Part shown: one piece after another, positions 1 through 8,506 of the stretch
How positions within the stretch are numbered: position 1 is the stretch's first letter
How the letters are laid out: each line of letters starts with the position of its first letter
Assembly (NCBI GenBank): GCA_016208415.1
Contig: JACQYB010000061.1
Span: 1 to 40,823, forward strand
Direction of reading: 5' to 3'
Source of the DNA: Betaproteobacteria bacterium
GTDB lineage: Bacteria > Pseudomonadota > Gammaproteobacteria > Burkholderiales > Rhodocyclaceae
Length of the DNA: 40,823 nucleotides
The notes under the pieces: generated by a model
The model's database searches: none
Seen by the model: the letters and a program-made list of their open reading frames with translations, nothing else
What the model was told of the DNA's origin: nothing
Translations under genes and position numbers: made by a program

Positions 1-870
1 ATGGGTGGCCGCAAGTTCGAGGTTGGAAGACAGCGCCTGCAGGGCAAGTGCGATCTCCTCGTCATCGACCATGTCGGTCAGGCCATCGGAGCAAAGCAGG
101 TAAATGTCACCTGGCAGGGTATCATATTCCTCGATGTCGGCCTCGACCTCGGGATCCACCCCCAATGCCCGCGTCACCAGGTTTCGGTTCTGCGACATCC
201 GCGCCTGCCGAGGCGTGAGCATGCCATTCTCGATCTGCTCCTGCAGCAGCGAGTGATCCCGGGTCAGCAGCGACAGTTCCCCGCCGCGCAGCCGGTAGGC
301 GCGGGAATCGCCGATGTTGGCCAGGACCAGCGAGTTGTCATGGAACAGCGCAGCCACCACGGTGGTGCCCATGCCTGCGTACTGGGGCTGGCTCTCCGCA
401 GCGGCGAAGATTGCGCGATTCGCCCCCGCCAAATGCTCCGCCAGCAGGTGGCGCGCCTGGACCAGGCCATCCTCGGCCGGCGCGTGCGGCTCGAAGACCG
501 TCAGCGCCTTCTCCAGTTCGCTGCCCAGCAGGCCCGTGGCCATGCCGGACGCCACCTCCCCCGCGTTGTACCCGCCCATCCCGTCGGCCAGGACTGCCAG
601 CCCCAGCGCGACATTGGTGTACACGGCGTCCTCATTGTGGGTGCGGACCATTCCCGCGTCCGAGCGGCTGACCATGAACAGCGCCTGGGTCAGGTCGGGG
701 ATCAGGCCGAGTCCGCGCCGCGCGCCCCGTCCGCCGCCCTGCGGCTCGGCTTCCCGCGACACGGGCGTTGCCGCCAACAGGTTGGCGTGACGCTCACGCA
801 TCAGGGAACCAAACGCTGTCCCAAGTGCCACTCTCACCGTTCCTCGCAGACAAATTCCATCAGCGTTCAT
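1..870 (-). CDS. PP2C-type protein serine/threonine phosphatase, 3' end cut by the window edge
   Basis: The first 290 codons are present and the frame is still open at base 1, so the C-terminus is missing. The metal-dependent PP2C signatures appear in order: HNED (residues 78-81), DGMGG (96-100), GMGTT (166-170), NIGDSRAYR (185-193), LTRDHS (202-207) and CSDGLTD (260-266). The aspartates in these motifs bind the two Mn/Mg ions that hydrolyse phospho-Ser/Thr in this family. The first ~65 residues are poorly conserved in character, so the ATG at 870 is only the first plausible start; a later Met (residue 24, near 801) is possible. Bacterial homologues (Stp/PppA types) usually oppose a Ser/Thr kinase or act with FHA proteins, but no such partner lies within the window. 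Family is certain; target is unknown. Confidence 0.9.
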   Translation of the reverse strand, partial: MNADGICLRGTVRVALGTAFGSLMRERHANLLAATPVSREAEPQGGGRGARRGLGLIPDLTQALFMVSRSDAGMVRTHNEDAVYTNVALGLAVLADGMGGYNAGEVASGMATGLLGSELEKALTVFEPHAPAEDGLVQARHLLAEHLAGANRAIFAAAESQPQYAGMGTTVVAALFHDNSLVLANIGDSRAYRLRGGELSLLTRDHSLLQEQIENGMLTPRQARMSQNRNLVTRALGVDPEVEADIEEYDTLPGDIYLLCSDGLTDMVDDEEIALALQALSSNLELAATH

Positions 871-962
871 GATGGCCGTACCGCTCCCCGGCGCACAGGG
901 CACTATTTCACGGACGGCCAGGAGAAAACCGGTGCGACACAAGTTCCGACGATGCCGCCCCC

Positions 963-1916
963 TCAGAATGGCAGTGAAACTCCCAGGCCCCGGCTGCGCA
1001 CCCGTTGCAGCACGCGATGCGCCACCGCCAGATCCTGGATGGCCATGCCCTGGGATTCGAACAGGGTGATGTCTTCGCCGGCGCGGCGCCCCGGCCGGCA
1101 GCCGGCGACGATCTGGCCGATCTCCACCAGCCGGCCCTCGTGCAGGTGGCCCTTTTCCAGCGCCGGCAACAGGTCGCCGACCTCGCGCAGCGCCACCGCC
1201 CGCGAATCCACGCTCACCAGGCTGCAGCGGCGCACCGCCTCCTCGTCCAGTTCGCGGCGAATGAGCGCGTTGCAGCCGGCCGCCGTGACATGGGTACCCG
1301 GCGATAGCCAGGCCCCCTGCAGCACCGGGGTGGCGGAGGACGTGATGGTCACCACCACATCCGCGGCGGCCACCGCCGCCGGCACGTCACCGGCCGGCAC
1401 CACCTCCCGGCCGGTACGCGCCGACAGTTCGGTGCAGAAGGCCCGCAGCTTGTCCGCATCGCGCGCCACCACCTGCACGCGGCGGATGTCGCGCACCTGG
1501 CACAGCGCCTCGACCTGGCTTTGCGCCTGCCAGCCGGAGCCGAACACCACCGCCGCGGCGGCGTCGGGGCGAGCCAGCCATTTGGCCGCCACCCCGCCGG
1601 CGGCCCCGGTGCGCATCATGCCCAGGTAGTCGGCGGCGATCACCGCTTCGGGCCGGCCGGTGGCGATGTCGTAGAGATGCACGAGGAAGCGCGCACCCTC
1701 GCGACTCGTCGAATAGACCTTGTAGCCCGCCACACCCAGCCCCGGCACCGCCCCCTGGAGCATGTGCATCGTCATGCCCGGCACGCGGGTACGGGCGCGC
1801 GGCAGGTCGATGGCCTCACCGCGGCCGTGGGCGCCGAGCACCGACTCCACCGCCTCCAGCGCCATCGGCAGGGTCAGGACGTGCCGCACGTCATTTTCCG
1901 AAAGGTACAGGGACAT
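963..1916 (-). CDS. Ornithine cyclodeaminase / mu-crystallin family protein
   Basis: 317 residues, the usual length for the family. The N-terminal half forms the substrate and dimer domain, including MRTGA at residues 100-105. A Rossmann NAD(P) motif FGSGWQAQ follows at 125-132, and a C-terminal ESQGMAIQD segment is typical of the family. Members deaminate ornithine to proline or reduce cyclic imines such as pyrroline- or piperideine-2-carboxylate, or act on related amino acids; the sequence alone does not decide which. The ATG at 1916 is preceded by GAGGTGA, a good ribosome-binding site. Upstream lies terC, about 100 bases away across a palindromic repeat, so co-transcription is uncertain. 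No arginase or proline genes are adjacent to suggest a pathway. Confidence 0.88.
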   Translation of the reverse strand: MSLYLSENDVRHVLTLPMALEAVESVLGAHGRGEAIDLPRARTRVPGMTMHMLQGAVPGLGVAGYKVYSTSREGARFLVHLYDIATGRPEAVIAADYLGMMRTGAAGGVAAKWLARPDAAAAVVFGSGWQAQSQVEALCQVRDIRRVQVVARDADKLRAFCTELSARTGREVVPAGDVPAAVAAADVVVTITSSATPVLQGAWLSPGTHVTAAGCNALIRRELDEEAVRRCSLVSVDSRAVALREVGDLLPALEKGHLHEGRLVEIGQIVAGCRPGRRAGEDITLFESQGMAIQDLAVAHRVLQRVRSRGLGVSLPF

Positions 1917-1943
1917 GACTCACCTCAGCCGAATCGCGGCCTC

Positions 1944-2012
1944 GCGGGCATGCCGCCGCCGGGCCGCCCCAAGGCGGCATGAGCCCCCTCGGGGGGCAGC
2001 GAAGCGTGGGGG
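1944..2012 (-). repeat. GC-rich intergenic palindromic repeat, copy 1
   Basis: On the minus strand this stretch holds TCGCTGCCCCCCGAGGGGGC followed by GCCTTGGGGCGGCCCGGCGG. It contains self-complementary cores such as CCCCCGAGGGGG and could fold into a hairpin. A related copy sits inside the beta-helix gene at 18271-18345 on the plus strand, sharing 21 of 22 bases in the first block and the GCGGCCCGGCGGC block. From memory, similar elements are common between genes in Burkholderiales and relatives. It lies between terC and the cyclodeaminase gene and may also act as a weak terminator. Confidence 0.55.
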
Positions 2013-2022
2013 TCGTCACCTC

Positions 2023-2718
2023 TCAGACCACCGGGTAGTCGGACGGTGCCCGCCGCAGCGCCAGCCAGCGCCCCAGCGCGACCACGAACAGCGCACCGGC
2101 CACACTGGCCACATAGTGCGCCGCCGGCAGCCGTTGTTGCAGCCATTCGCGCACCACCAGATCACCGGCGATCATCCCGCCCGCCACGTACCCCAGCAGG
2201 GCCGCACCGAGCAGGATCACAACGGGGAATCGCTCCATCAGCTTCATGATCAGCTGGCTGGTCCACACGATGAGCGGGATGCTCACCGCCAGCCCGAAGA
2301 TGAGCAGGAAGATGCTGTCGCGGGAGGCTGCAGCCACGGCGATGACGTTGTCCAGGCTCATGACGAAGTCCGCCACGATGATGGTGCGCACCGCCCCCGC
2401 CACGTGGGAGGCGCCCTGGATCTCGTGGCCGTCGTCGCCCTCGGGCAGCAGCAGCTTGACGCCGATCCACAGCAACAGCAGCCCGCCCACCAGCTTGAGC
2501 CATGGATAGCCCAGCAGGCTGGCGGCAAAGGCGGTCAGCACCACCCGCAGGCTCACCGCCCCCACCACGCCCCAGAAGATGCCCACCCGCTTCTGGTGCG
2601 GCGGCAGGTTGCGACAGGCCAGGGCGATCACCACGGCGTTGTCGCCGGAGAGGACGATGTCGATGGCGATGATCTGGGCAACGGCGACCCAGAACTCGGG
2701 GTTGGCGAAATCGGGCAT
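2023..2718 (-). CDS. TerC/YjbE family integral membrane protein
   Basis: 231 residues, almost entirely hydrophobic, with the duplicated TerC layout. The first half carries DIVLSGDNAVV (residues 20-30) and the second half carries VADFVMSLDNV (115-125). The conserved Asp/Asn pairs in these motifs line a putative metal path. About seven membrane segments are expected. TerC proteins of this type are linked to manganese export or to metal loading of secreted enzymes; the exact role here is inference. It follows sucD after a terminator hairpin. The order DUF2889-sucC-sucD-TerC is one I recall as conserved in betaproteobacteria. A TAGAAT -10-like box lies at 2743-2748 without a good -35. The leader is too short for a yybP-ykoY manganese riboswitch. 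Confidence 0.88.
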   Translation of the reverse strand: MPDFANPEFWVAVAQIIAIDIVLSGDNAVVIALACRNLPPHQKRVGIFWGVVGAVSLRVVLTAFAASLLGYPWLKLVGGLLLLWIGVKLLLPEGDDGHEIQGASHVAGAVRTIIVADFVMSLDNVIAVAAASRDSIFLLIFGLAVSIPLIVWTSQLIMKLMERFPVVILLGAALLGYVAGGMIAGDLVVREWLQQRLPAAHYVASVAGALFVVALGRWLALRRAPSDYPVV

Positions 2719-2802
2719 GGTGGGGCGGATGTGTTGGGGAAAATTCTACACCGCGCCGAGGCGCGCCCCGGCAGGGGTACCCCGCATCCGGCGCGAGCGC
2801 GT

Positions 2803-2833
2803 CAAGAACAAACGCCCGCACGAGGGCGGGCGT
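2803..2833 (-). terminator. Rho-independent terminator after sucD
   Basis: On the minus strand, 30 bases past the sucD stop, an 8-bp stem ACGCCCGC / GCGGGCGT (2812-2819 with 2826-2833) is followed by TTTGTTCTT. This is a conventional intrinsic terminator and should separate sucCD from terC. Confidence 0.75.
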
Positions 2834-2862
2834 CTGCGCGGGAAGCGGGCGCGAAGACAGCG

Positions 2863-3744
<882 letters not shown>

Positions 3745-3755
3745 GCTGTCTTCCC

Positions 3756-4922
3756 TTACTGGGCCGAGACCGCGGCAACCACCTTCTCGGCGGCCTCGGC
3801 CATGGTGTTGGCGGAGATGATGGGCAGGCCGGATTCGGCCAGGATCTTCTTGCCCACGTCCTCGTTGGTGCCCTTCATGCGCACCACCAGTGGCACGGCA
3901 AGGTGCACCTCGCGGGCCGCCGCCACCACGCCCTCGGCGATGGTGTCGCAGCGCATGATGCCGCCGAAGATGTTCACCAGGATGCCCTTCACCTTGGGGT
4001 TGGCCAGCATCAGCTTGAACGCCTCGGTCACCTTCTCGGTAGTGGCGCCGCCGCCCACGTCGAGGAAGTTGGCCGGCTCGGCGCCGTAGAGCTTGATGGT
4101 GTCCATGGTGGCCATGGCCAGGCCCGCGCCGTTGACCAGGCAGCCGATGTTGCCGTCCAGGGAGATGTAGGAGAGGTCGAACTTCGAGGCCTCGATCTCG
4201 GCCGGATCCTCCTCGTCCAGGTCGCGCATCTCCAGGATGTCGGGATGGCGATAGAGGGCATTGGAGTCGAAATTCATCTTGGCGTCCAACGCCACCACGC
4301 GCCCGTCGCCGGTGAGGATCAGCGGGTTGATCTCGGCCAGGCTGGCATCGGTGTCCCAGAACGCCTTGTACAGGCCCTGCAGCACGGACCGCGCCTGGGG
4401 GAGGGAATCCGCCGGCACGCCGATCCTGGCGGCGACGTCATCGGCCTCGGCGTCGGTCAGCCCGGAGACCGGGTCGACGAACACCTTGTGGATCTTCTCC
4501 GGCGTGTGGGCGGCCACCTCCTCGATGTCCATGCCGCCCTCGCTGGAGGCCATCAGGCACACGCGCTGGGTGACCCGATCCACCACCATGCCCACGTACA
4601 GTTCCTTGCGGATGTCGGCGCCTTCCTCGACCAGCAGGCGGTGCACCGTCTGGCCCTCCGGGCCGGTCTGGTGGGTCTTGAGCTGCATGCCGAGGATCTG
4701 CCCGGCGTACTGGCGCACCTCGTCCGCGGACCTGGCCACCTTGACGCCGCCGCCCTTGCCGCGGCCGCCGGCGTGGATCTGGGCCTTCACCACCCAGACC
4801 TTGCCTCCCAGTTGTTGCGCTGCCTGCACCGCCTCGTCAACGGTGAAGCAGGGCGTGCCGCGCGGTGTGGTCACGCCGTACTTTCTCAGGATTTCCTTGC
4901 CCTGATATTCGTGGATCTTCAT
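3756..4922 (-). CDS. sucC: Succinyl-CoA synthetase (ADP-forming), beta subunit
   Basis: 388 residues, the canonical length. The start [17 protein letters not shown] is the signature of SucC. An ATP-grasp domain follows ([12 protein letters not shown], residues 51-62), then the C-terminal ligase domain with [16 protein letters not shown] and [10 protein letters not shown]. The beta subunit binds the nucleotide and succinate, and pairs with SucD, encoded 11 bases downstream. The ATG at 4922 has AAGGAAG upstream. The gene in front, encoding a DUF2889 protein, ends 28 bases away on the same strand, so the three probably form one operon read from the promoter near 5646-5674. Confidence 0.98.
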   Translation of the reverse strand: MKIHEYQGKEILRKYGVTTPRGTPCFTVDEAVQAAQQLGGKVWVVKAQIHAGGRGKGGGVKVARSADEVRQYAGQILGMQLKTHQTGPEGQTVHRLLVEEGADIRKELYVGMVVDRVTQRVCLMASSEGGMDIEEVAAHTPEKIHKVFVDPVSGLTDAEADDVAARIGVPADSLPQARSVLQGLYKAFWDTDASLAEINPLILTGDGRVVALDAKMNFDSNALYRHPDILEMRDLDEEDPAEIEASKFDLSYISLDGNIGCLVNGAGLAMATMDTIKLYGAEPANFLDVGGGATTEKVTEAFKLMLANPKVKGILVNIFGGIMRCDTIAEGVVAAAREVHLAVPLVVRMKGTNEDVGKKILAESGLPIISANTMAEAAEKVVAAVSAQ

Positions 4923-4950
4923 GCGTCTTCCTTGCGTGTGGATGCCTGGA

Positions 4951-5598
4951 TCAGTTTATTGTGGGCGCTGGCGGGTCGGTCGGTGGATCGCGGCCCGTCG
5001 CGCCGTGGGAGGATACGCCATCCGGGACCGCTGCGGGCTGCCGATCATGCGCTGGCGCTGCGCCCTGATACCAGCGCGGGTAGTAGCGCCGCACGGTCTC
5101 GGTGGACGACTCCAGGGCATGGCAGCGGTCGATCTGGAAGGGCTTGCCGCCCAGGTCGTCGTTATCGCGCACCTCGCTGGCGAAGGTCTGGATGGCGGCG
5201 GTGGGCAGCGCCAGCAGCAACTCCGTGAGATGGGCGCAGCCGCGCACGCCATCGAACATTTCGCCCACGGTGCGACGGAATCCGCGCACCAGGTTCAGGC
5301 CCACCAACTGGCCGTAGGCCGCACCGATGGTGTCGCAGCCGCCCGGATAGGGCACCGCGTCGCTGCTGGCCTGGGCGGCGAGGATGTTGAACTCGCGGTC
5401 GATGGTGACACGCACCAGCATGTCATGGACCGGCTCGCCCTGGCGGCGTACCCCGGACGCCAGCGGGTAGTCGTGGTCCTTGGTGTCGGTGAGGCGCGCC
5501 TCGATGTCCCACAGGCCGTCTTCGCGCTTCCAGCCCTCCAGCAGGATGCGCCGCAGGTGTATGCGCCGGCGCGCAGAGGTGGAGGGAAGCAGGGGCAT
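4951..5598 (-). CDS. DUF2889 domain-containing protein
   Basis: 215 residues, soluble, without signal peptide. The pattern [20 protein letters not shown] - [12 protein letters not shown] - [14 protein letters not shown] - [12 protein letters not shown] matches DUF2889 as I know it. The GCAHLTELL stretch (near residue 140) holds conserved Cys and His residues. The biochemical role of the family is unknown to me. The gene sits directly in front of sucC with a 28-base gap and behind a good sigma-70 promoter candidate, so it is probably the first gene of a DUF2889-sucC-sucD operon. A link to acyl-CoA or TCA metabolism is therefore possible but unproven. Confidence 0.85.
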   Translation of the reverse strand: MPLLPSTSARRRIHLRRILLEGWKREDGLWDIEARLTDTKDHDYPLASGVRRQGEPVHDMLVRVTIDREFNILAAQASSDAVPYPGGCDTIGAAYGQLVGLNLVRGFRRTVGEMFDGVRGCAHLTELLLALPTAAIQTFASEVRDNDDLGGKPFQIDRCHALESSTETVRRYYPRWYQGAAPAHDRQPAAVPDGVSSHGATGRDPPTDPPAPTIN

Positions 5599-5645
5599 GG
5601 CAGGAAGAGGACGTGCGCAAGACCATCAGATCCTTTGAGCGGGCG

Positions 5646-5674
5646 AGTATACGACGCCATTCGCGGCGCACCAA
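5646..5674 (-). promoter_or_regulatory. Candidate sigma-70 promoter for DUF2889-sucCD
   Basis: On the minus strand TTGGTG (5669-5674) and TATACT (5646-5651) are separated by exactly 17 bases, giving a leader of about 40 bases to the ATG at 5598. The -10 is near consensus. It lies just beyond the dctM stop, beside a short AAGG...CCTTTTT hairpin that might end the TRAP transcript. Confidence 0.45.
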
Positions 5675-5700
5675 AAAGGCCGCCGCCCTTCCGGGAGCAC

Positions 5701-7728
5701 TTACCGGTACAGCACCCGCGGCAGCCACAAGCCGATCTCGGGGAACACATACAGCAGGACCAGCGCCAGCACCTGGATGCCCATGAACGGGAGCATGCCG
5801 CCGAAGATCTGGTTGAGCGTGACATGGGGCGGCGCCACGCCCTTGAGGTAGAACGCCGCCATGGCCACCGGAGGACTGAGGAACGCCGTCTGCAGGTTCA
5901 GCGCCACCAGCAGCCCGAAGAACAGCGGGTCGATGTTGAAGTGCGACAGCAGCGGGATGAAGATGGGCATGAAGATGACGATGATCTCGGTCCATTCCAG
6001 CGGCCAGCCGAGCAGGAAGATGATGAGTTGGGCCAGGATCATGAACTGCACCGGCGTCATGTCCAGCGACAGCACCCACCGCTCCACCAGTCCCTGTCCG
6101 CCGAGCAGCGCGAAGGCCGCGGAGAAGATCGACGAGCCGACGAACAGCCAGCAGACCATGGCGCTCGTCTTGGCGGTGAGAAACGACGACTCCTTCGTGA
6201 TCGTGCCCAGTTCCCTCAAGGCGGTGGCGATGGCGAGCGTGCGGGTCCGGCCGTTCGGTTTCGCGCCGCGCCAGTGCTCGACGAAACGGTAGATGGCTGC
6301 CAGCAGGACGCCGCCGAAAGCACCCACCGCGGCCGCCTCGGTGGGCGTGGCAAAGCCGAAGACGATCGACCCCAGCACCGCGAGGATCAGGACCGCCAGC
6401 GGGAAGAACGAGGCCAGGAGCATCTTGAAGATCTCGAGACGTTCCCAGTTCCACAGCCAGCCCACCAGTGCCATCACAGCGACCCCTGTGCCCAGCACGA
6501 TCCAGTACCAGTTGGGCACCGGGAGCCGCGCCGGTTCCGACACTGAGATATTTTCGGTCGGAACGGCGTCCGCAGCCGGTCCCGGCGCGGTCTCGGCCCT
6601 CTTGGCCTGCATTCCGGGCGGTGGCACGAGTGCCGGGGCCTCTTCCAAGGGGGGCTCTTTCACCCCGGGGGCTTCTTCCTCAGTGGGAGGTGCGCCGATG
6701 AGTCCCGCCGACTCCTCTTCCACCGGCGCAGCGAACTGGCCGCCGGCCTCGACCAGCCCGGCGGTGCTGGCCTCGACGACCGGTGCCGTCGCCACCCGGT
6801 AAGTCAGGCCCAGCGCCCCGGTAATCACCAGCGCGGGCAGCAGCGACACGAACAACTGGCCGAGCACCGTGCCCCTCGATACGTTGGCGGCGCCGGCGCC
6901 GAGCGCACGCAAGAGCCCGGCCAGCGCGTTGCCGCCGCGACGCGCCAGCGTCTGGGCGAAGGCGGGAAGCGGCGCATGCCGCTCGGCTTCCGGCAACGGC
7001 GGCATGAGGGTGGGCCGGAACGTGGCGAGCACGATGACATAGCCGACGTAGAGCCCCGCCAGCATGAGGCCGGGGAAGAAGGCGCCGGCATAGAGCTGCA
7101 CCACCGACACCCCCGCCGTCGCGCCATAAACGATCAGCAGCACCGAAGGCGGGATCAGGATGCCCAGGCAGCCGCCAGCCGTGATGGCGCCGGCCGATAC
7201 CTTGACACCGTAGCCGGCGCGCAGCATGGCCGGAAACGCCAGCAGACCCATCAGCGTCACCACCGCTCCCACGATACCCGTGGCCGTGGCGAACACCGCA
7301 CAGGTAATGATGGTCGCCACCGCCAGGGAGCCCGGCACGCGGGTCATGGCAAGGTGCAGGCTCTTGAACAGACGGTCGATCAGGGCCGCTCGCTCGACGA
7401 GGTAGCCCATGAACACGAACAGCGGAATGGCGATCAGCACATCGTTCGACATCACGGCGTAAGCACGCTGCACCATGAGGTCGAGAATCTGCCGCACGGC
7501 AAGATCCGGGTTCACGCTGCGGTAGGCCAGCCAGCCGAAGAACACGCCCATGCCCATCAGGGTGAAAGCGGTGGGGAATCCCAGCATGATGGTCACCACC
7601 ACCAGCGCCAGCATGAGCAGGCCGAGGTGGGCAGTCGTGACGCCACCCCAGGGGATGAACACCAGGATGGCAAGCAGGATCATCGCCATGAGCGAGAAGC
7701 CGAACCAGAGTTCCTTGCGCACCCTCAC
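5701..7728 (-). CDS. dctM: TRAP transporter large permease (DctM), with long hydrophilic insert
   Basis: 675 residues, against about 430 for a typical DctM. The N-terminal part (residues 10-310) and the C-terminal part (405-675) carry the many membrane helices of the family, including IPLFVFMGYLVE (101-112), ITAGGCLGILIPPSVLLIVYG (182-202) and, near the end, LGWPLEWTEI with SPPVAMAAFYLKG. Between them residues about 311-405 are rich in Pro, Glu and Ala, with no membrane helix. Large TRAP permeases with such a middle segment do exist, so this is not evidence of a frameshift. DctM forms the substrate channel driven by the sodium or proton gradient, and receives substrate from DctP. Its start overlaps the dctQ stop (ATGA), so the two are translationally coupled. 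Confidence 0.95.
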   Translation of the reverse strand: MRVRKELWFGFSLMAMILLAILVFIPWGGVTTAHLGLLMLALVVVTIMLGFPTAFTLMGMGVFFGWLAYRSVNPDLAVRQILDLMVQRAYAVMSNDVLIAIPLFVFMGYLVERAALIDRLFKSLHLAMTRVPGSLAVATIITCAVFATATGIVGAVVTLMGLLAFPAMLRAGYGVKVSAGAITAGGCLGILIPPSVLLIVYGATAGVSVVQLYAGAFFPGLMLAGLYVGYVIVLATFRPTLMPPLPEAERHAPLPAFAQTLARRGGNALAGLLRALGAGAANVSRGTVLGQLFVSLLPALVITGALGLTYRVATAPVVEASTAGLVEAGGQFAAPVEEESAGLIGAPPTEEEAPGVKEPPLEEAPALVPPPGMQAKRAETAPGPAADAVPTENISVSEPARLPVPNWYWIVLGTGVAVMALVGWLWNWERLEIFKMLLASFFPLAVLILAVLGSIVFGFATPTEAAAVGAFGGVLLAAIYRFVEHWRGAKPNGRTRTLAIATALRELGTITKESSFLTAKTSAMVCWLFVGSSIFSAAFALLGGQGLVERWVLSLDMTPVQFMILAQLIIFLLGWPLEWTEIIVIFMPIFIPLLSHFNIDPLFFGLLVALNLQTAFLSPPVAMAAFYLKGVAPPHVTLNQIFGGMLPFMGIQVLALVLLYVFPEIGLWLPRVLYR

Positions 7729-8348
7729 TTGCCCGCCTCCTTGCGCGCCACGAGTTCGTCAAGCTTTTCGATGTCCTCGTCCGTGACGTGCACCATCTCC
7801 TTCAGCTTGTCCACGTCCACTTCCTCCACGTCCTCCTCGCGCGAAGGCCAGCGGCCCAGCCTGAGGCAGATGACACAGCGGATGATCTCGACGATGCCCT
7901 GCACCAGCAGGAAGGCGCCGGCGACGGGAATGATGGTCTTGAAAGGATAGATGGGGGGCCCCTCCGCCGTGATCGTGGAATGCTCGTTGATGGCCCAGGA
8001 CTCGGCGGCGTAGAAATACCCGGCGTAGCTGAGGGCGATCACGCCGGGAATGAAGAACACCACGTACAGCGTGAGATCGACCGACGCCTGGGCACGCGGC
8101 GTGAAGAATCCGTACAGGACGTCACCGCGCACGTGGCCGTTCTTCGCCAGCGTGTAGGCGCCGGCCATCATGAACAGGGTGCCGTACATCATGATCATGA
8201 CGTCGAAGGCCCAGGCGTGGGGGGCGTCCAGCGCGTAACGGGAGAACACCTCCCACGAGATGAGCGCCGTGAGGCCCACGATCAGCCAGGAGAAGGCCTG
8301 GCCGATCCCGGTGCTCAGCTTGTCGATGAAGAGCAGCAGCTTTTGCAT
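7725..8348 (-). CDS. dctQ: TRAP transporter small permease (DctQ)
   Basis: 207 residues with four predicted membrane segments. The DctQ hallmarks are ISWEVFSRYALDAPHAWAFD (residues 30-49) and GAYTLAKNGHVRGDVLYG (63-80). The last ~40 residues are an acidic, hydrophilic tail (EEDVEEVDVDKLKE...) longer than in many homologues. DctQ forms a membrane complex with DctM, and overlaps it by four bases. Upstream, 158 bases separate it from dctP. That gap holds a palindromic repeat and a terminator-like hairpin, suggesting that less DctQ/DctM than DctP is made. Confidence 0.93.
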   Translation of the reverse strand: MQKLLLFIDKLSTGIGQAFSWLIVGLTALISWEVFSRYALDAPHAWAFDVMIMMYGTLFMMAGAYTLAKNGHVRGDVLYGFFTPRAQASVDLTLYVVFFIPGVIALSYAGYFYAAESWAINEHSTITAEGPPIYPFKTIIPVAGAFLLVQGIVEIIRCVICLRLGRWPSREEDVEEVDVDKLKEMVHVTDEDIEKLDELVARKEAGK

Positions 8349-8379
8349 GGTGGAGAACGAAGATCAGGCCGCCGGTGTC

Positions 8380-8437
8380 GTGGGAGCGGGCTTGCCCGCG
8401 ATGCGGCGGTGTCAATCGCGGGCAAACCCGCTCCCAC
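8380..8437. repeat. REP-like palindrome between dctP and dctQ
   Basis: Two 23-base arms, 8380-8402 (GTGGGAGCGGGCTTGCCCGC + GAT) and 8415-8437, are inverted repeats with 22 of 23 pairs, separated by a 12-base loop. The arm sequence closely resembles the repetitive extragenic palindromes of Pseudomonas. It probably stabilises the 3' end of the dctP message and may be a REP/BIME unit mobilised by a RAYT transposase. No second copy of this arm was seen in the window. Confidence 0.7.
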
Positions 8438-8457
8438 AATGCCGATTTCCACAACAA

Positions 8458-8486
8458 AGCACCATCCGGCGCTACCGGATGGTGCT
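8458..8486 (-). terminator. Terminator-like hairpin after dctP
   Basis: A perfect 12-bp stem, AGCACCATCCGG / CCGGATGGTGCT, with a 5-base loop lies 20 bases past the dctP stop. On the minus strand it is followed by TTGTTGT. It should end or attenuate dctP transcription before dctQM, which fits the usual need for more binding protein than permease. Confidence 0.65.
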
Positions 8487-8506
8487 CTTCTCCCGCATCG
8501 GCGGCC

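Noticed and set aside
2719-2862. Possible manganese riboswitch before the TerC gene
   Set aside because: The gap is only 144 bases and is largely filled by the sucD terminator; no yybP-ykoY-type paired elements were seen.
4921-6546. 541-codon plus-strand frame opposite dctM and DUF2889
   Set aside because: Antisense to recognised genes, with low-complexity Gln/His/Asp/Arg composition and no motif.
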